NCBI GenBank assembly: GCA_012103325.1
Contig: WLWY01000016.1
Location: 1 to 64,000 of the forward strand
Source of the DNA: Alphaproteobacteria bacterium
GTDB lineage: Bacteria > Pseudomonadota > Alphaproteobacteria > UBA8366 > GCA-2717185
Length of the DNA stretch: 64,000 bases
Direction: 5' to 3'
The number at the start of each line of letters is the position of its first letter. Positions within the stretch are counted from its first letter, which is position 1. Below are positions 17,256 to 26,062 of the stretch, one piece after another. The notes beneath the pieces are model-generated. The model made no database searches and was not told where the DNA came from. It saw only the letters and a list, made by a program, of their open reading frames with translations. A program made the position numbers and the translations under genes.

Positions 17256-18407
17256 TCAAGCGTCGTTCAACCCCAATGCGGTCCCGATCTTTTCTACCGC
17301 CTTCAATCCGCTGCCGGTCAGCACGACCGCGACGTTCTCATTTGGCTTTATCGCACCGCTATCCAACAGACGGGTCAATCCGGCCCCAGCCGTGCCCGAG
17401 GTTGGCTCGACGAAGAATCCCAGCCCTGCGAATTGCCGGAGCGCGGCGACGATTTCGTCCTCCGGCACCGCCACGATAGCGCCATCCGTTTCGCGAACCG
17501 CGGACAGGACTTCGTGCAGCCGAAGTGGCACCGCCGAGGCAATGCCGTCGGCGATGGTCGGCTGCGGTGTGATCGATACGGGATCGTTGCCGCCCGATTC
17601 GAAGGCCGCGTGGTAGGGCGCGCAGTTTGCCGCCTGAACGGCGTAGATGCGCGGCATGGTCTCGATCTGTCCGGCGGCCAGCAATTCGGCAAAGCCGATA
17701 TGGCAGCCCATGATGTTGCTGCCGTACCCGAGCGGCGCGACAACGCAGTCTGGCGCTTGGAAGCCGCATTGTTCCCATAATTCGAAGGCGAGCGTCTTGG
17801 TGCCTTCAAGGAAATGGGGCTGATAGTTGTGGCTGGCGTAAAAACAAGTTGCCGCTTCGGCCAGGGCGGCTTCGGCCACGTCGTCCCGGCTGCCCTCTAT
17901 CGAAATCACCTCGGCGCCCATTGCCGCCATCTGGATTTTCTTCGCCGCCGGCGCCGCGGCCGGCACCATGATGCGGCAGTCGAGTCCCAGTGCTGCCGAA
18001 TAGGTTGCGACCGAGGCGCCGGCATTGCCCGATGAGTCTTCGAAGATCGACGTGATGCCGACCTGTTTCAGATAGTTCAGCATGACGGCGGTGCCCCGGT
18101 CCTTGAAGGAGCCGGACGTCATCAGATACTCCGCTTTCATGTGCACCGCTGTGCCGTTCCATGCCGCGGGTAACAAGGGCGTCCAACCTGCCCCGAGCGT
18201 AATCTCCGGCGGTTGCGGCAGCCGCACTGCCACGCCGTATCGCCAGAAAGACCGTTCGTTGCGGTCGATATCGTCCGGGGTCAGACCCGCGCCCGGTGTG
18301 AGATTGATGTATTTGCCATCGTCCGGTGCGTTCCACAGCGGTTCGCTCGTCGGCCAAAGGGCGCCAGTGCGCGGGTTGATGTAGGCGGCGTCTTTTTGCG
18401 CGGTCAC
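17256..18407 (-). CDS. Pyridoxal-phosphate-dependent enzyme (threonine synthase / tryptophan synthase-beta fold)
   Basis: I start this at GTG 18407, whose bases overlap the esterase stop as GTGA, giving 383 residues; a longer open frame upstream is only a shadow of the esterase gene. The PLP lysine lies in SGSFKDRGT, the phosphate-cradling loop is SSGNAGASVATYSA, and a Gly-rich loop VVLTGSGLKAVEKI lies at the C-terminus, all typical of fold-type II enzymes. It resembles threonine synthase most, but the operon (esterase, transporter, amidohydrolase) suggests a catabolic lyase, such as one releasing ammonia from an amino-acid derivative. Fold certain, reaction unknown. Confidence 0.82.
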   Translation of the reverse strand: MTAQKDAAYINPRTGALWPTSEPLWNAPDDGKYINLTPGAGLTPDDIDRNERSFWRYGVAVRLPQPPEITLGAGWTPLLPAAWNGTAVHMKAEYLMTSGSFKDRGTAVMLNYLKQVGITSIFEDSSGNAGASVATYSAALGLDCRIMVPAAAPAAKKIQMAAMGAEVISIEGSRDDVAEAALAEAATCFYASHNYQPHFLEGTKTLAFELWEQCGFQAPDCVVAPLGYGSNIMGCHIGFAELLAAGQIETMPRIYAVQAANCAPYHAAFESGGNDPVSITPQPTIADGIASAVPLRLHEVLSAVRETDGAIVAVPEDEIVAALRQFAGLGFFVEPTSGTAGAGLTRLLDSGAIKPNENVAVVLTGSGLKAVEKIGTALGLNDA

Positions 18408-19372
18408 GTCATCAGGCCTTTTTCTTCGATCCAATTCTGGATCAGCGCGGCAATCTCGTCCGAATTGTCGTCCATCATCGGGAAGTGGGAATTGCCATGG
18501 ATGCCTCTCGACGGCAGGTCGATGACGTCCAGGCTGCCGCCGGCGGCGCGTAGCGCGTCGCCATAGGCGTCGATCCGCGCCTTGTACCCCGTCCAGCGCG
18601 GCGAGGCGTCGACATAATCGCCCCATAGCACGAGATGCGGGATATCCCGGACCCGGGTAACGTCGACCTCGTCCGGTGTCGGCGTTCCCGACGGTTCGAC
18701 ACCGATGACCGCGCGCACCTTGTTCGGTGCATGCAGCGCGGCGGTAAAGGCGAAATTGCCGGCCTGACTGTGCGCCATGACGACGGCCGGACCCACCCGG
18801 GCAATCAGTTGGTCGTAGGCGGTTTGCGTCGGTGCGTCGTTTACCGTCCAGCGCGGCACGGTCTGGTGTACGAAGGAATCGAAGGCATCGACCGGGAACC
18901 GCTGGCCCTCGAACGCGTGCCGGCGATCCGCATTGGCATCCCAGGATCGGTCCGGGCCGACCCGAAACCCTTCCCAGCACTCCTGCTTGGTACGGCCGAA
19001 GGGCGGGCCGCCATAGATATCCGGCAAACACGACCAAGAGGCGCGGCCGCGTTCAACCGCGTCGGAGACATAGACGTCGTGCCCGGCTCGCAGGAACGCC
19101 ATCTGCCATCCGGGCCGTCCGTCCGGCGTGTCTTCCCAGGTGACGCCGGTCATGCCGCCGCCATGCCACATCAGCAGCGGATACCGCGCACGCGGTTGTG
19201 CAAGCTGGACGTACTGGACGTACATCTGCTCGATTTCGTGCTCACCGTTTTGATCGATCGTCCGCATCGGACCGCCCGGCGTCAGAATGGCGTCGCGGGG
19301 CTCGATGCCGGCGACGGTGACCGTGCGGCCCGGGATGTGAAAGCTCCCGATCCGGGAAATACTCAAGGACAT
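18404..19372 (-). CDS. Alpha/beta-hydrolase (esterase)
   Basis: A 322-residue hydrolase. The nucleophile elbow is AHSQAG (serine nucleophile), the oxyanion-hole HG motif is LLMWHGGGMTG, and the catalytic His is probably in GIHGNSHFP near the C-terminus, with the acid after strand 6 (VLWGDYVD). The N-terminal 50 residues are beta-rich. No signal peptide is seen, so it acts in the cytoplasm. It is the first gene of the leftward operon and overlaps the PLP enzyme gene by 4 bases. Ester or lactone hydrolysis at the start of the route is an inference. Confidence 0.82.
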   Translation of the reverse strand: MSLSISRIGSFHIPGRTVTVAGIEPRDAILTPGGPMRTIDQNGEHEIEQMYVQYVQLAQPRARYPLLMWHGGGMTGVTWEDTPDGRPGWQMAFLRAGHDVYVSDAVERGRASWSCLPDIYGGPPFGRTKQECWEGFRVGPDRSWDANADRRHAFEGQRFPVDAFDSFVHQTVPRWTVNDAPTQTAYDQLIARVGPAVVMAHSQAGNFAFTAALHAPNKVRAVIGVEPSGTPTPDEVDVTRVRDIPHLVLWGDYVDASPRWTGYKARIDAYGDALRAAGGSLDVIDLPSRGIHGNSHFPMMDDNSDEIAALIQNWIEEKGLMT

Positions 19373-19405
19373 TGTCGGTGCTTGTCTGGGATCAGCGGTG
19401 ACGGA

Positions 19406-19726
19406 TTATTTGGATGCGCAGTTAATGCATTGCGCGGCGTGCGGGATAGCCTCCAGCCGTTTGTCTCCGACGGGTTCGCCGCAGGTCGCGCACTCACCGT
19501 AGGTGCCTTCCTCTATACGCGCCAGCGCCGCATTGATTTGCGCAATTTCCAGCAAGGCTGAACTCTCCAACCCTTCCAGGACTTCGTCAGCTTCCGCCTC
19601 TGTCGCCTGTTCGGCGAAATCCGGGTCGGCCGGCTCGCGCAGGTCGTCTTCGATTTCATCGACCTTCGCGCTCAAGGTTTGAACCCGCGCCTCCAGCATT
19701 TTTTTGACTTCTTGTAGGTCCGCCAT
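19406..19726 (-). CDS. TraR/DksA-family zinc-finger protein
   Basis: About 106 residues from ATG 19726 (MADLQEVKKMLEARVQ); an ATG at 19783 would add 19 residues that do not look like the family. A coiled-coil N-terminal half (LSAKVDEIEDDLREP) leads to the C4 zinc finger YGECATCGEPV... AQCINC. Members bind in the secondary channel of RNA polymerase and tune transcription with ppGpp. Canonical DksA is longer (about 150 residues) with a DxxDxA tip, whereas this short form resembles the DksA-like/TraR proteins. It sits 33 bases before the esterase gene on the same strand. Confidence 0.8.
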   Translation of the reverse strand: MADLQEVKKMLEARVQTLSAKVDEIEDDLREPADPDFAEQATEAEADEVLEGLESSALLEIAQINAALARIEEGTYGECATCGEPVGDKRLEAIPHAAQCINCASK

Positions 19727-19933
19727 GCTCTTACACCTATCCGTTCCCGCAAGCCTTGCGTGTTCCTCAATCGCTTTTTGCATATAAACTGTAGCAAATT
19801 TTTCCCAAGGGGTCCGCTGAAAATATGTCGGGCCTCTATCCGGGCATCACATAACCGGTATAACCGCGGGCTGGATTTGCGATGGCTTTTGAGGCAGGTT
19901 CGCTCCCGTGACTTCCCCCCACGCGGCCAGCCC

Positions 19934-21085
19934 ATGAAAATCCTATATCACCACCGGACCGTTTCGAAGGATGGTCAGGACGTTCATATTACGGAACTGA
20001 TCAACGCGTTCCGTCAGCAGGGTCACGAGGTCATCGTGGTGTCCCCTCCGGCGCAACAGGATGCGGAATTCGGATCGGGCGGGGGGCGGTTCGATCTGAT
20101 CAAGAAATACATTCCCCGCGCGCTGTACGAAATTCTGGAGTTCGGCTATTCGGTTGTCGCCTACCGGCGATTGCGCGCGGCCTACGTGCAGCATAAGCCT
20201 GACTTTTTGTATGAGCGGTACAGCCTGTTTCTGATGGCCGGGAAGTGGCTGAATTCACGCTACGGCATCCCCTACATCCTGGAAGTGAACGCGCCGCTGA
20301 CGGATGAACGGATTTCCCATGACGGTCTTGTGCTGCACCGCTTTGCCCGATGGGCCGAGAGCAGCGTCTGGCGCGCAGCCGATCACGTTCTGCCGGTGAC
20401 GGACAAGCTGGCCGATTACGTGCGCCATGCTGGGGTGCCGGAGCCGAAAATTCAGGTCGTTCCGAACGGTATCAACACGGCAATGTTTTCGTCTGACGCC
20501 AGCGGCGAAGAGGCGCGGCGCGAACTCGGTCTGTCCGATAAGATTGTTCTGGGCTTTACCGGCTTCATGCGGTCCTGGCACGGGCTGACGCGGGTCGTCG
20601 ATGCGATGCTGGCAATGCCGGAGCGCGCCGATTTGCACTTTTTGGTCGTTGGCGATGGGCCGGCGCGCGCGGAGCTGGAAGCCTATGCGGCGGAGAAGGG
20701 TGTCGCCGACCGCGTCACGACGCTGGGTCTCGTCGCGCGCGACAGGGTCAGCCACTACGTGTCGACCTTCGATGTCGCTTTGCAGCCCAGTGTCGTCGCC
20801 TACGCATCGCCCTTGAAGCTGTTTGAATATATGGCACTTGGCCGGGCAATCGTCGCGCCCGACCAAGGCAATATCCGGGAGGTTCTGAGCGATGGCGAAG
20901 ATGCGATCCTGTTCGACCCCGACGATACCGACGCCTTCACCGCGGCGATCGTCCGACTGTGCCGTGACGACGCCTTGCGCAACCGCCTGGGCGCCGCTGC
21001 CGCCGCGCTGATCGAAAGCAAACCCTATACCTGGTCGGCGAACGCTCAGCGCGTTATCGCGTTGGCGGAAAACGACGAAACTTAG
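19934..21085 (+). CDS. Glycosyltransferase family 4 protein
   Basis: I start at ATG 19934 (MKILYHHRTVSKDGQDVHIT), where the GT-B fold begins; an upstream in-frame ATG at 19760 adds residues with no family likeness. 383 residues. The N-terminal domain contains the acceptor side (FLYERYSLFLMAG) and the C-terminal domain the nucleotide-sugar site: VPNGINTAMF, GFTGFMRSWHGL, then the EX7E-like region SPLKLFEYMALGRAIVAPDQGNIREVL. Retaining transfer from an NDP- or GDP-sugar is expected; acceptor unknown. It shares 4 bases with the end of the opposing universal stress protein gene. Confidence 0.88.
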   Translation: MKILYHHRTVSKDGQDVHITELINAFRQQGHEVIVVSPPAQQDAEFGSGGGRFDLIKKYIPRALYEILEFGYSVVAYRRLRAAYVQHKPDFLYERYSLFLMAGKWLNSRYGIPYILEVNAPLTDERISHDGLVLHRFARWAESSVWRAADHVLPVTDKLADYVRHAGVPEPKIQVVPNGINTAMFSSDASGEEARRELGLSDKIVLGFTGFMRSWHGLTRVVDAMLAMPERADLHFLVVGDGPARAELEAYAAEKGVADRVTTLGLVARDRVSHYVSTFDVALQPSVVAYASPLKLFEYMALGRAIVAPDQGNIREVLSDGEDAILFDPDDTDAFTAAIVRLCRDDALRNRLGAAAAALIESKPYTWSANAQRVIALAENDET

Positions 21086-21972
21086 TGAGTCATGAGAACC
21101 GGCATTGCGCCTTCGTCCAGGATATAGCGGGTCGCGCCGCCGAAAACGAGTTGGCGGAACCGGTTGTGGCTGTAAGCGCCCATCACCAGTAGGTCGGCTG
21201 ACTCATGTCTTGCCGCGCCGAGGATAGCTTCGCCGACCGTGCGCGATTCGAGACCGACGTTCCGGGTGTTCGCCGTAACACCATGCCAGGAAAGATAGCG
21301 TGCCAAATCCTCTACAGGCGACTCGACCTTATTGTCTTCCGCCACCGTGATTGCCGTTACCTCTTCCGCTGTGCACAAGAACGGCAAGGCCGCGCCGACG
21401 GCGCGCGACGCTTCGGCGCTGCCGTCCCAGGCAATGGCGATGCGGTTGCCGAATTCTTCCTGGGGCGTTGGGGGTGCGAGCAGCAATGGCCGCCCGCTGT
21501 ATAGCAACGCTGTTTCGAAGGCGACTTCGTTTTCGACCGCGTTTGCCAACTCGCCGCGCGGTGCGACGATCAGATCCGCGAGCCGGCCGTAGGACGCGGC
21601 GGTCTGATCCGAGGCGCCGGTCACTTCGCGCCAGGAGCAAGTCGGGATCTCGGCCGTCGATCCCTGGATCGCAACCGCATCGCTCATGCTATCCGCGAGG
21701 ACGAAGCCGGCGGCATCGCGCCACTCGTTGAATGCGGCCCGGGCCTTGTGGGCCTGCTCGGTGTTTTCGGTCTCGGCCTGGGCGATGAATTCCTCGACCA
21801 GCGCCCCCGAGATGCCTTCGCCGAGATAAGGTATGGCGTCGCGCGGATCGGCGCGCAGGGAAACGACATCGATATGCGCGTTGAAGCGCTTGGCGGCCCC
21901 ACGGGCCGCGGCAAGGACGGAACTGTCCGATTTGCGCCCGGTTACCGGCGCGAATATGACCTGGATTGTCAT
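21082..21972 (-). CDS. Universal stress protein with two UspA domains
   Basis: A 296-residue tandem Usp protein. The first domain (1-about 145, IQVIFAPVTGRKSDSSVL) has lost the ATP loop. The second (about 160-296) keeps strand 1 with the conserved Asp (IAIAWDGSAEASRAV) and ends with the G-2x-G-9x-G(S/T)-like loop GAYSHNRFRQLVFGGATRYIL, so only the second half probably binds ATP. Usp proteins help survive starvation, oxidative and membrane stress. It is last on a leftward run from trmL and hemF, 100 bases behind the preceding gene, and may have its own promoter. Confidence 0.85.
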   Translation of the reverse strand: MTIQVIFAPVTGRKSDSSVLAAARGAAKRFNAHIDVVSLRADPRDAIPYLGEGISGALVEEFIAQAETENTEQAHKARAAFNEWRDAAGFVLADSMSDAVAIQGSTAEIPTCSWREVTGASDQTAASYGRLADLIVAPRGELANAVENEVAFETALLYSGRPLLLAPPTPQEEFGNRIAIAWDGSAEASRAVGAALPFLCTAEEVTAITVAEDNKVESPVEDLARYLSWHGVTANTRNVGLESRTVGEAILGAARHESADLLVMGAYSHNRFRQLVFGGATRYILDEGAMPVLMTH

Positions 21973-22072
21973 CGTTCTACCTTCCTCTCGCTCATGCAGT
22001 GCGACTGTTGGAAGGGACTTAGACGAGGATTACGGTTTCCCGGCCATGACCTATGTCAAACCGCGTTTTGGT

Positions 22073-22621
22073 TCAATTGGCCGCCTTGATCAGCTTGGCC
22101 CGGGCGGTTCGGACGGGCTCGCCGTCGCGGATGCGCGAGAAGACGAGATCCATGCCATAACCGCTCAACGTTCTGGCGTAGCTCTGCATATTGTATTGCC
22201 CGGTCTTATCGATGCTGAGGATGAAGACGGTCATCGTGTTGTCTTCAATCCGAGCCCACGTATAGGCGTTGCCGGCCAGCGGGTCGCCCGAAGGCGCGCC
22301 GCGGAAGACCCCGGCACTTTCGGTCGGCGAAAATGTTGCGGTTTGCGTCTTGCGGCGCACGTTCGGTTTGGCTGGATCGCCGCCGCCGCGGATGATCGTC
22401 GTCCAAGTGACGCTGAAGCCGCTTCCGGTGGGCGCGATGATGACGTCGAGATCGCGCACGGTCGTACCGAAATAGATACTATCCTTGTCTTCGGCGAAAC
22501 CGCTGCCCTGGAACGTGCCATAGAATGCCACGGGGGTAAGATCCTGCGCGTGCGCAGTGCCGAAGGTGAACAGGATCAGGCAAACACCGATTACAGAGCG
22601 GCGCAGTGTGCGAAACTTCAT
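22073..22621 (-). CDS. Secreted protein of unknown function
   Basis: A 182-residue protein with a clear signal peptide (VIGVCLILFTFGTAHA, cleaved before QDLTP). The mature protein, predicted mostly beta, contains YGTFQGSGFAE and repeated short strands with WTTIIRGGG and VFRGAPSGDPLAG, and could be a small beta-barrel or lipocalin-like fold of the periplasm. I do not recognise a family. It lies 19 bases behind hemF on the same strand and is probably co-transcribed with it; no link with haem synthesis can be argued from the sequence. Confidence 0.7.
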   Translation of the reverse strand: MKFRTLRRSVIGVCLILFTFGTAHAQDLTPVAFYGTFQGSGFAEDKDSIYFGTTVRDLDVIIAPTGSGFSVTWTTIIRGGGDPAKPNVRRKTQTATFSPTESAGVFRGAPSGDPLAGNAYTWARIEDNTMTVFILSIDKTGQYNMQSYARTLSGYGMDLVFSRIRDGEPVRTARAKLIKAAN

Positions 22622-22640
22622 TTCAACAATCTCCTGACGG

Positions 22641-23492
22641 TCATGGCCATTTCGCCTCGGGCGGTAGGGACATCAGAATCGCTTCCGGATTGCCGCCCGT
22701 CATGATGCCGAACCGTGTGCCGCGGTCATACAACAGGTTGAACTCGACATAACGGCCGCGGCGGACCAACTGGTGCTCGCGCTCCGCATCCGTCCAGGGC
22801 TCGTTCATGCGCCGCCGCACGATCTCGGCATAGGTTTCCAGGAAGCTCGTTCCAACGTCGCGCACGAAACTGAAATCCTCTTCCCAGTCGCCGCTGTCGA
22901 GCGAATCGAAAAAGATGCCGCCGACGCCGCGAGGTTCCTTGCGGTGTTTCAGGTAGAAATACTCGTCGCACCATTCCTTGAAGCGCGGGTAATAGGTGTC
23001 ATCGTGTTTGTTGCAGGCCGCCCGCAGGCCGGCGTGGAAGGTTTCCGTGTCCTCGTCGACCGGCGTCATCGGTGTCAGGTCCGCACCGCCGCCGAACCAG
23101 TTTTTCGATGTCACGATGAAGCGCGTGTTCATGTGCACGGCCGGGACGTGCGGCGAACACATATGCGCGACAAGCGAAACGCCGGAGGCCCAAAACTGAC
23201 CGTCGTCGCCGGCGCCCTGAATTTCCTTGCGAAACTGTTCGGAGAAGACGCCCGATACCGTCGAAATATTGACGCCAACTTTTTCGAAGACGCGGCCGTG
23301 CATCACCGACATTTCGCCGCCGCCGCCGTCTTCGCCATCCTCGGTCGGGCGCTTCCATTGCGTACGCTCGAAGCGGCCCGGCGTGGCGTCGCTGGTGTCG
23401 CACGCATCTTCGATTGCCTCGAACTCGGCGCAAATCCTGTTCCGCAGTTCCGCAAACCAGGTCCGGGCTTTTTCCTTCGTTTCCATGCTCAT
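22641..23492 (-). CDS. hemF: Oxygen-dependent coproporphyrinogen III oxidase HemF
   Basis: I start at ATG 23492 (MSMETKEKARTWFAELRN) for 283 residues, the usual HemF length; upstream codons in frame do not match the family. The signature FGGGADLTPMTPVDEDTETFH and the run YLKHRKEPRGVGGIFFDSL are the two best-known HemF motifs, and the C-terminus ends GNPEAILMSLPPEAKW as expected. The enzyme oxidatively decarboxylates two propionate groups of coproporphyrinogen III with O2, making protoporphyrinogen IX. This fits an aerobic organism that also carries the bc1 operon next door. It follows trmL by 19 bases. Confidence 0.95.
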   Translation of the reverse strand: MSMETKEKARTWFAELRNRICAEFEAIEDACDTSDATPGRFERTQWKRPTEDGEDGGGGEMSVMHGRVFEKVGVNISTVSGVFSEQFRKEIQGAGDDGQFWASGVSLVAHMCSPHVPAVHMNTRFIVTSKNWFGGGADLTPMTPVDEDTETFHAGLRAACNKHDDTYYPRFKEWCDEYFYLKHRKEPRGVGGIFFDSLDSGDWEEDFSFVRDVGTSFLETYAEIVRRRMNEPWTDAEREHQLVRRGRYVEFNLLYDRGTRFGIMTGGNPEAILMSLPPEAKWP

Positions 23493-23511
23493 CGTTGCTA
23501 TCGGTTTTTGG

Positions 23512-23964
23512 TTAAAACTTTGGAAACCCGCCGGTCTGGCGCAGTGCTTCACCCAACACCATCGCCGCGGCGAGCGCAACATTCAACGACCGGGCGCCTT
23601 CTGCCATGGGGATCACGACGCGGCCCGCCGCCGTTTCGTGTACTTCTTCCGGTACACCGGCGCTCTCGCGGCCCAGCAACAGGGTGTCGCCGGCCAAGAA
23701 CTCGAATGCCGTGAATGCGATCGCGGCCTGCGTCGTCAGTAAAATCATCCGGTCGTGCTGTGCGGTACGGAACTTCTCCCAAGACGCGTGACGCTCGACT
23801 TTGACCTGATCGATGTAATCCATCCCGGCACGCCGCATCCGGGCCTCCGACCATAAAAAGCCGCACGGTTCGATAATATCGACGGGCACAGCCAGGCACG
23901 CGGCAAGTCGCAATATCGCGCCGGTATTTTGCGGTATATCCGGTTGATAGAGCGCTAAACGCAT
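23512..23964 (-). CDS. trmL: tRNA (cytidine(34)-2'-O)-methyltransferase TrmL
   Basis: 150 residues from ATG 23964 (MRLALYQPDIPQNTGAILR), the standard N-terminus. The SPOUT-fold trefoil-knot motifs are present: LLLGRESAGVPEEVH, RVVIPMAEGARSLNVALAAAMVLGEALRQTGG. The family methylates the wobble ribose at position 34 of tRNA-Leu isoacceptors using S-adenosylmethionine. It heads the leftward trmL-hemF group, divergent from petABC with about 250 bases between, where both promoters must lie. Confidence 0.92.
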   Translation of the reverse strand: MRLALYQPDIPQNTGAILRLAACLAVPVDIIEPCGFLWSEARMRRAGMDYIDQVKVERHASWEKFRTAQHDRMILLTTQAAIAFTAFEFLAGDTLLLGRESAGVPEEVHETAAGRVVIPMAEGARSLNVALAAAMVLGEALRQTGGFPKF

Positions 23965-24217
23965 GAAATGCCTTTGTGGGGATCGAAATTCCTGTTCCCG
24001 GCTTTGCAAGCCGGACGAATCGCATTATACGATACCGGGCCGGCGGGTCACGCTTGTGTCAATTTGCCGCCTGTGGCTGCCGGGTTTGCTGGTTTAAGAA
24101 AGTTAACAGGATGCAAACCTTTCTCGGCGTAACGTTTTTGCGTGGAGAGTCGGCTAGGTTATGATGCGCCGGTTGCTTCGTCTTGGCGGGGCCCTGCGTG
24201 ACTGAGGGGGTACAAGA

Positions 24218-24769
24218 ATGGCAGATACTGCAGCGTCGCCCGAGTCGGGCGACGAAGACGCCGGACGGCGTGATTTTCTGATTCTGGCTGCTGGCGCCAT
24301 GGGCGTTGTCGGTGCGGCGAGCTTTGCGTGGCCGTTGATCGACTCGATGAACCCCTCGGCGGAAGTACTCGCATTGTCGACGGTCGATGTCGACCTTGAC
24401 CCTATTCAGGAAGGCCAGTCGATTACCATCGTCTGGCAAGGCAAGCCGGTCTTCGTACGGCGTCGGACCAAAGCGGAAATCGAACAGGCTTTGAAGGACG
24501 ACAGCGCCGAATTACGCGATCCCGAAAAAGATGGCGATCGCGCACAGAAGCCCGATTGGCTGGTCATGATCGGACTTTGCACTCATCTTGGCTGCATTCC
24601 GCTAGGCCAGAAGTCGACCGATCCGAAGGGTGAGTTCGGCGGCTGGTTCTGCCCTTGCCACGGTTCGCACTACGATACGGCGGGCCGTATCAGAAAGGGC
24701 CCAGCGCCGAAGAATTTGCCGCTGCCGCCGTATAAATTTGTCGATGATAAAACAATTCTTATTGGGTAG
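24218..24769 (+). CDS. petA: Cytochrome bc1 Rieske iron-sulfur subunit
   Basis: A 183-residue Rieske protein. The N-terminus contains a twin-arginine (RRDFLILAAGAMGVVGAASF) that also acts as the membrane anchor, exported by Tat. The cluster ligands are CTHLGC and CPCHGSHYD (two Cys, two His plus the stabilising disulphide), followed by GPAPKNLPLPPY. It passes electrons from ubiquinol at the Qo site to cytochrome c1. First gene of petABC; cytochrome b follows after 9 bases. Confidence 0.96.
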   Translation: MADTAASPESGDEDAGRRDFLILAAGAMGVVGAASFAWPLIDSMNPSAEVLALSTVDVDLDPIQEGQSITIVWQGKPVFVRRRTKAEIEQALKDDSAELRDPEKDGDRAQKPDWLVMIGLCTHLGCIPLGQKSTDPKGEFGGWFCPCHGSHYDTAGRIRKGPAPKNLPLPPYKFVDDKTILIG

Positions 24770-24778
24770 GGGGCATCG

Positions 24779-26062
24779 ATGAGTACTGGGTCGCAGTGGA
24801 AGAATCCGGTTATTCGGTGGGTTGACGATCGGCTGCCGATCTTCACCTATATGGATCACGAATATCAGCAGTTCCCGATGCCGCGGAACCTGAACTACTT
24901 CTGGAATTTCGGTGCCTTGGCGTCGATCGTTTTGGTGGTAATGGTCGTCACCGGCGTCATGCTGGCGATGCAATACACGCCGCATGTCGATTACGCGTTC
25001 GATAGCGTCGAGCGCATCAGGCGCGATGTGAACTACGGCTGGCTGCTGCAATACATCCATATGAATGGCGGGTCGATGTTCTTTATCGTCGTTTATATCC
25101 ATATGTTCCGAGGGCTGTATTACGGATCCTACAAGGCGCCGCGCGAACTGCTCTGGATGCTGGGTGTCGTCATTCTGCTGCTGATGATGGCGACCGCCTT
25201 CATGGGTTATGTGCTGCCCTGGGGTCAGATGAGCTATTGGGGCGCCACCGTCATTACCAACCTGTTCTCGGCGATACCGCTTGTCGGCGACTGGATCGTG
25301 ACCCTGCTATGGGGTGGGTTCTCGGTCGATAACGCGACGCTGAACCGGTTCTACTCGCTGCACTATCTGATGCCGTTCGTTCTGTTCGCCGTCGTTGGGC
25401 TGCACGTCGTGGCACTGCACGTGTCGAAATCGAACAACCCCGACGGTATCGAGATGAAAGGTCCGCAGGACTCCGTACCGTTTCACCCGTACTTCACGGC
25501 GAAAGACTCGGTCGGCGTCGGCGTCTTCCTGCTGTTCTTCGCCTTCTTCGTGTTCTATGCGCCGAACTTCTTCGGTGAGCCGGACAACTATATCGAGGCG
25601 AACCCGCTGCAAACGCCGTCGCATATCGTGCCGGAATGGTACTTCCTGCCGTTCTACGCAATTCTGCGCTCGGTCACGATCGATATCCTTTTCATCCCGG
25701 CGAAGCTGATGGGCGTGCTCTTGATGTTCGGATCGATACTGATCCTGTTCATTCTACCCTGGCTGGACACGGCGCGGGTCCGTAGTGCGAAATACCGCCC
25801 GATCTACAAATATATCTTCTGGATATTCTTTGTGGATTGCATCGCGCTCGGCTGGGTCGGTTCGCAGCCGGCGGAAGGCACGGCCTTGATCATCGGCCAG
25901 GTTGCGACGGTCTATTATTTCGCGCACTTCCTGCTTGTGATGCCGATCCTTGGAAAGATCGAAACACCGTTACCGCTTCCCTCCAGTATTGCCGAGCCGG
26001 TAACTGGCGGCGGCGGAGGTGCTTCCGCCGGGGCCGCGGCTGCCAAGATGGAGAAGCCGTGA
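24779..26062 (+). CDS. petB: Cytochrome b subunit of the bc1 complex
   Basis: A 427-residue full-length cytochrome b with eight helices. The first haem-binding pair lies around YIHMNGGSMFFIVVYIHMFRG and the second around YSLHYLMPFVLFAVVGLHVVALHV. The Qo-site PEWYFLPFYAILR is intact. The C-terminus ends in a Gly/Ala-rich tail (GGGGGASAGAAAAKMEKP), unusual but harmless. It holds haems bL and bH and both quinone sites of complex III. Its stop overlaps the petC start by one base (TGATG). Confidence 0.97.
   Translation: MSTGSQWKNPVIRWVDDRLPIFTYMDHEYQQFPMPRNLNYFWNFGALASIVLVVMVVTGVMLAMQYTPHVDYAFDSVERIRRDVNYGWLLQYIHMNGGSMFFIVVYIHMFRGLYYGSYKAPRELLWMLGVVILLLMMATAFMGYVLPWGQMSYWGATVITNLFSAIPLVGDWIVTLLWGGFSVDNATLNRFYSLHYLMPFVLFAVVGLHVVALHVSKSNNPDGIEMKGPQDSVPFHPYFTAKDSVGVGVFLLFFAFFVFYAPNFFGEPDNYIEANPLQTPSHIVPEWYFLPFYAILRSVTIDILFIPAKLMGVLLMFGSILILFILPWLDTARVRSAKYRPIYKYIFWIFFVDCIALGWVGSQPAEGTALIIGQVATVYYFAHFLLVMPILGKIETPLPLPSSIAEPVTGGGGGASAGAAAAKMEKP

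Noticed and set aside
18408..19037. N-terminal extension of the PLP enzyme to 593 residues
   Set aside because: These codons lie inside the esterase gene in another frame and encode no recognisable domain; the GTG at 18407 overlapping the esterase stop is the real start.
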